From an uncultured Chloroflexota bacterium (GTDB lineage: Bacteria; Chloroflexota; Dehalococcoidia; Lucifugimonadales; CAJWER01): a stretch of 8,469 nucleotides of DNA. The stretch is taken from contig CAJWER010000121.1 in assembly GCA_913030785.1 (NCBI GenBank), positions 1 through 8,469 of the forward strand. Reading direction: 5' to 3'. Below, piece by piece: positions 5,697 to 8,469 of the stretch; positions within the stretch are counted from its first letter, which is position 1, and the number at the start of each line of letters is the position of its first letter. Position numbers and translations under genes: made by a program. The notes under the pieces were generated by a model. That model did not search any database. It was not told the DNA's origin and saw only the letters and a list, made by a program, of their open reading frames with translations.

Positions 5697-6899
5697 TCAA
5701 ACGATATTGAGCATTCTGTTGAGGGCTACCCGGGCCTCCTCGGCCGTGGTCGGATCCACTGAGATCTGGTTCACGACGACGCCTGCATTTAGTGCGTCGA
5801 ATACCCAGGACAGGTACGCGGGGTGGATGCGGTACATGGTGGAGCATGGGCAGACGACTGAGTCCAGGCAGAATATGGTCTTGTCGGGATTCTCCTGCGC
5901 TATTCGGTTAACCAGGCTGACCTCGGTCCCGACTGCCCAGACGCTTCCCGGTGGCGACTCGTTGATTACCTTGAGGATGTATTCGGTGGAGCCGTTGAGG
6001 TCTGCCGCGTCTACGACCTCTTTGAAGCACTCCGGATGAACGACGACCTGGACGTCCGGGTGGTTGCTGCGGGCCTGCTCGATCTGGTCGACGCTGAATC
6101 GCGTGTGGACCGAGCAGTGGCCCTGCCAGAGGATGACCTTGGCTGCGCGGACCTCATCTTCGGTGTGGCCCCCCATGGGCTTGAAGGGGTTCCAGAGGAG
6201 CATGTCGGCAGTGTCGATGCCGAGCCTGGAACCGGTGTTTCTGCCGAGGTGCTGATCGGGGAGGAACAGCACCTTGCCCGTCCGCTCGAAGGCCCACTTG
6301 AACGTTGCGGGGGCGTTTGACGAGGTGCATACGATGCCCTCGTTCCTGCCGCACAGCGCCTTGATGGACGCGGCGGAGTTCATGTATGTGATGGGAGTGA
6401 CGTCGCCGCCCATTACGTTTTGCAGGTCGTCCCAGCAGTCCATGACGTCGTCGATCTGCGCCATGTCGGCCATAGAGCAGCCGGCGGTCAGGTTGGGCAG
6501 GACCACCTTCTGGTCGGGACCGCTGAGGATGTCTGCTGTCTCGGCCATGAAGTGAACGCCACAGAAGACGATGTACTCGGCGTCCCGCTTGGAGGCGGCG
6601 AGCTGTGAGAGCTTGAAGGAGTCGCCGCGGAAGTCGGCGTACTTGATGATCTCGTTGCGCTGGTAGTGGTGGCCCAGCACAACGAGGCGCTCGCCGATCT
6701 GTTGGCGGGCCTCGAAAATCCTGGTGTCAAGCTCCTCAGGAGACATCTTCAGGTAGGAGATGGGCAGCTTTTGCCACTGGACCCCTGCCTCAAGCTCCTC
6801 CTCAAGGGGCTTGGACTTGAGCTCCTCGTCGGTCTGGCAAAAAGCCGACTGCTCGATCTCCGTTATTGGAATCGTAGCTTCCCGGACTTTGATTACCAT
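5697..6899 (-). CDS. nadA: Quinolinate synthase, 4Fe-4S enzyme (long form)
   Basis: NadA condenses iminoaspartate with dihydroxyacetone phosphate to quinolinate, feeding NadC. From ATG 6899 it has 400 residues, the long form. Motifs in order are LGHHYQRNEIIKYADFRGDS (75-94), FCGVHFMAETADIL (112-125), PNLTAGCSMA (135-144), ITYMNSAA (170-177), CTSSNA (191-196), LFLPDQHLGRN (211-221), WQGHCSVH (258-265), VVHPEC (286-291), GSTEYI (303-308), WAVGTEVSLV (321-330) and VVCPCSTMYRI (348-358). The cluster ligands are most likely C113, C262 and one Cys of the CPC at 350-352. The frame is open to 6953, but that would overlap miaB by 35 bases. ATG 6899 has AAGG eight bases upstream and follows the miaB stop by about 19 bp. 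The stop is TGA, at the normal family end. No nadB (iminoaspartate source) is in the window. Confidence 0.97.
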   Translation of the reverse strand: MVIKVREATIPITEIEQSAFCQTDEELKSKPLEEELEAGVQWQKLPISYLKMSPEELDTRIFEARQQIGERLVVLGHHYQRNEIIKYADFRGDSFKLSQLAASKRDAEYIVFCGVHFMAETADILSGPDQKVVLPNLTAGCSMADMAQIDDVMDCWDDLQNVMGGDVTPITYMNSAASIKALCGRNEGIVCTSSNAPATFKWAFERTGKVLFLPDQHLGRNTGSRLGIDTADMLLWNPFKPMGGHTEDEVRAAKVILWQGHCSVHTRFSVDQIEQARSNHPDVQVVVHPECFKEVVDAADLNGSTEYILKVINESPPGSVWAVGTEVSLVNRIAQENPDKTIFCLDSVVCPCSTMYRIHPAYLSWVFDALNAGVVVNQISVDPTTAEEARVALNRMLNIV

Positions 6900-6918
6900 C
6901 TGGTTTGCCTTGGCCTCC

Positions 6919-8181
6919 CTATGCCTGTGGAACCTGCGGCTGCGCTGTCGCAACTTCGGCGCCGTTCCGCCTATCTGCCTGGGAAATCAGTGTGCCTTGT
7001 AGTGACCAGGGGCTGGTCTCGGCTATCCGGACCTGGACGACTTCGCCGATGGTGCCTTCGTTGACGTACACCAGCTTGTCGTTCCTATTGCGGCCATGGA
7101 TTTTGCCCCTCGTGGTGCCCTCAAGGAGGACATCGAAGGTCCGGTCCAACAGTTTTCGGTTGGTTTCGGTCTGGATGGTGGCCTGGAGATCGTCGACCGC
7201 CTTAAGGCGGGCTTTCTTCTCGGCCAACGGCACGTCGTCCTCGAGCTTGCGGTCCGCGATGGTGCCTTTTCGCGTCGAGTAGGCTGCCGAGTGGACCTTG
7301 TCGAAGCGCACGTCTCGCAACATGTCGAGGGTCCGTTCGAACTGCTCATCTGTCTCGCCGCAGAAACCCACGATCAGGTCGGTGCTGAGCGATACGCCGG
7401 GGACTCTTTCGCGAATCTTGTCTACCAGTCTTCGGTACTCGTCGGAGGTGTAGCCGCGACGCATCCTGGACAGGACATCGTCGTCGCCGGCCTGGAATGG
7501 CAGGTTGATGTGCTCGCAGACTTTTTCGAGGCCCGCAACTCGGTCGATGATGCGGTCGCTCATGTCGTTCGGGTGGGACGTGAGGAAGCGGATGCGCTGG
7601 ATAGAATGGACCTCGCTCACGGCCTCTAGCAGGTCTGCCAGGTCGGTCCTCTCTTCGAGGTCGTGGCCGTAGGAGTCGACGTTTTGGCCCAGGAGGGTGA
7701 TCTCCTTGACGCCTCGTTTGCCGAGCATCTCGGCCTCGTGTACCAGCTCCGAAACAGACCGGCTGACCTCGCGGCCTCTGCGGTAAGGGATGATGCAGAA
7801 TGTGCAGAATTTGTCACAACCGTGGATGATGGGGACAAACGCGGTCACGGCAGCTCGCGCGGTTAAGTTTCCGAGGCATCCCTCGGGGTCGATGCCGGTG
7901 CGCTCGCCGACGATCTCCAGCAGTGGCCGGTATTCCTGGGGACGCATGAACACGTCTACTTGCGGGAACCGTTTCTCCAGCGTCGTGGTGTTTGGGCCGA
8001 CCATACAGCCCATTAGCGCCAGTACCCTGTCCGGCGCGTCGCCGTTCTGGGAGCGCAGGCGGCTCAACATGCCCACGACCTTATCTTCGGAGCTCTGGCG
8101 CACCACACAGCTGTTGAGGACGACGACATCGGCAGCCTCAGGCTCCGATACCGGTCCGAGGCCCATCTGATCGAGGGCGCT
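6919..8181 (-). CDS. miaB: tRNA-2-methylthio-N6-isopentenyladenosine synthase, N-terminally truncated
   Basis: MiaB is a radical-SAM methylthiotransferase that adds the ms2 group to i6A37 of tRNAs. From the first in-frame ATG (8166) 415 residues are visible: the UPF0004 domain with Cys20 (VVLNSCVVRQ) and Cys54 (LMGCMV), the radical-SAM motif HGCDKFCTFCIIPYRRGREV with C117/C121/C124, EITLLGQNVDSYG (155-167), FLTSHPND, HINLPFQAGDDDVLSRMRRG, LSTDLIVGFCGET (260-272) and a C-terminal TRAM domain (about 338-397). Homology continues upstream of 8166 for five codons (SALDQ) to 8181, then a TAG in the same frame and unrelated sequence follow. The usual first 25-30 residues, with the G-C-Q-M-N Cys that completes the N-terminal 4Fe-4S site, are missing. 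As it stands the product would lack one cluster ligand. It is the first gene of miaB-nadA-nadC and was presumably complete in the source genome. Confidence 0.95.
   Translation of the reverse strand, partial: SALDQMGLGPVSEPEAADVVVLNSCVVRQSSEDKVVGMLSRLRSQNGDAPDRVLALMGCMVGPNTTTLEKRFPQVDVFMRPQEYRPLLEIVGERTGIDPEGCLGNLTARAAVTAFVPIIHGCDKFCTFCIIPYRRGREVSRSVSELVHEAEMLGKRGVKEITLLGQNVDSYGHDLEERTDLADLLEAVSEVHSIQRIRFLTSHPNDMSDRIIDRVAGLEKVCEHINLPFQAGDDDVLSRMRRGYTSDEYRRLVDKIRERVPGVSLSTDLIVGFCGETDEQFERTLDMLRDVRFDKVHSAAYSTRKGTIADRKLEDDVPLAEKKARLKAVDDLQATIQTETNRKLLDRTFDVLLEGTTRGKIHGRNRNDKLVYVNEGTIGEVVQVRIAETSPWSLQGTLISQADRRNGAEVATAQPQVPQA
8167..8181. other. Inverted junction between miaB (-) and a methyltransferase gene (+)
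   Basis: On the minus strand these bases encode S-A-L-D-Q, part of the MiaB N-terminal helix (…ER-L-x-S-A-L-D-Q-M-G-L-G). On the plus strand they encode L-I-E-G-A, leading into L-D-H-L-A-P-G-G-K-V of a methyltransferase. Each gene loses its 5' part here. The arrangement repeats that at 620-639. Confidence 0.7.
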
Positions 8182-8331
8182 CTAGATCATCTTGCACCCG
8201 GCGGGAAGGTTGCCCTGGTCGTGATGCGCGTAGAACCCTACGCCAAAGCTATGGAGCGCGTGTTTAAAGGGGTCGAGATCCTTGCAACTCACGAGCGCTA
8301 CAGCGTCATCCTGGCAGAAGACCCACTCTAG
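8167..8331 (+). CDS. C-terminal end of a class I SAM-dependent methyltransferase, RsmC-like
   Basis: The plus frame reads about 54 residues to a TAG at 8329: L-I-E-G-A-L-D-H-L, then LAPGGKVALVVMRVEPY, then a stretch ending VEILATHERYSVILAEDPL. The L-x-P-G-G-(K/R)-(V/L) turn followed by a hydrophobic strand, then the P-Y-x-K-x-M-E-x-x-F-x-x-V-E-(I/V)-L-A pattern and a final strand, matches the C-terminal end of the MTS family (16S rRNA m2G1207 methyltransferase RsmC and relatives, COG2813). The SAM-binding half and the NPPF-like catalytic motif would lie to the left but are replaced by antisense miaB. The family call is moderate because only a short end is visible; another class I methyltransferase is possible. 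Confidence 0.55.
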   Translation: MIEGALDHLAPGGKVALVVMRVEPYAKAMERVFKGVEILATHERYSVILAEDPL

Positions 8332-8469
8332 GCTGACGTCCGGGTTAAATCTCTGCTTCACACACGATCCCGCTTGACACGCATCAGGGGGGAACTTATC
8401 CTTATCCGCCATAAAAAATCACGAATCAAGAGTGGTGAGCCACCCGGCTTTCCGCGTTAGATCGGTCCA
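8332..8469. other. Non-coding edge, no recognisable gene
   Basis: These 138 bases after the methyltransferase stop show no protein or tRNA that I recognise. A TTGACA (8374-8379) lies 17 bp before TATCCT (8397-8402) on the plus strand and could be a promoter for a gene beyond the window, but the -10 is weak. Confidence 0.4.
8374..8402 (+). promoter_or_regulatory. Possible promoter reading off the right edge
   Basis: TTGACA at 8374-8379 matches the -35 consensus exactly. TATCCT at 8397-8402 matches the -10 consensus in four of six positions with a 17-bp spacer. It follows the end of the methyltransferase gene and no target gene is visible before the edge. Confidence 0.25.

Noticed and set aside
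6900..6953. Upstream NadA start at 6953
   Set aside because: It would overlap miaB by 35 bases and add a basic non-family peptide. ATG 6899 has a ribosome site and fits the operon spacing.
8182..8412. Small minus-strand 76-residue protein upstream of miaB
   Set aside because: It has no ribosome site and is antisense to the methyltransferase C-terminus, which matches a known family. Its stop at the miaB join is explained by the junction.
8415..8469. Partial tRNA at the right edge
   Set aside because: Short complementary stretches such as GTGG/CCAC are present, but no acceptor stem, T-loop or anticodon arm could be built.

Overview
This window looks like a piece of a moderately GC-rich bacterial genome. 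The gene set (short-form PurL, FmdB-type zinc ribbon with a Ser/Lys/Glu tail, long-form NadA beside NadC, a DUF2680-like secreted helical protein, TTG and GTG starts) fits an environmental Chloroflexota (Dehalococcoidia/SAR202-like). That placement is an inference from gene style, not a phylogenetic result.

Layout from left to right. Positions 1-639 (minus) hold the C-terminal part of isocitrate lyase. It meets head-on, with about 20 shared bases, the C-terminal part of purL (620-1498, plus). Next come a candidate promoter, an fmdB-like zinc-ribbon gene with a perfect 12-bp tandem repeat (1597-1986), and dtd, a D-aminoacyl-tRNA deacylase (2018-2482). Convergent to dtd is a membrane-anchored or secreted WD40/TolB-like beta-propeller (2584-3882, minus). 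Its frame is intact except for one in-frame TGA that replaces the Trp of a conserved W-S-P repeat. Divergent from it is a small secreted protein with a duplicated helical motif (4104-4580, plus). A 210-bp spacer with a REP-like imperfect palindrome follows. On the minus strand, miaB, nadA and nadC form a compact operon (8181 to 4793). At about 8167-8181 miaB loses its N-terminus and meets, again head-on with about 15 shared bases, the C-terminal end of a class I methyltransferase on the plus strand (8167-8331). The last 138 bases have no recognisable gene.

Functionally, nadA and nadC carry out the last two steps of quinolinate-based NAD synthesis, and miaB modifies tRNA. NadA and MiaB are both Fe-S enzymes. 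purL (purine synthesis) and dtd (tRNA proofreading) are housekeeping genes, and isocitrate lyase would imply a glyoxylate shunt.

The most notable features are the two inverted gene-to-gene junctions, one at each end, both with short overlapping homology. They have the form expected of multiple-displacement-amplification or assembly chimeras, though true inversions cannot be excluded. I do not see a convincing new multi-gene system. The best biological oddities are the single-codon lesion in the propeller gene and the frame-neutral repeat in fmdB.
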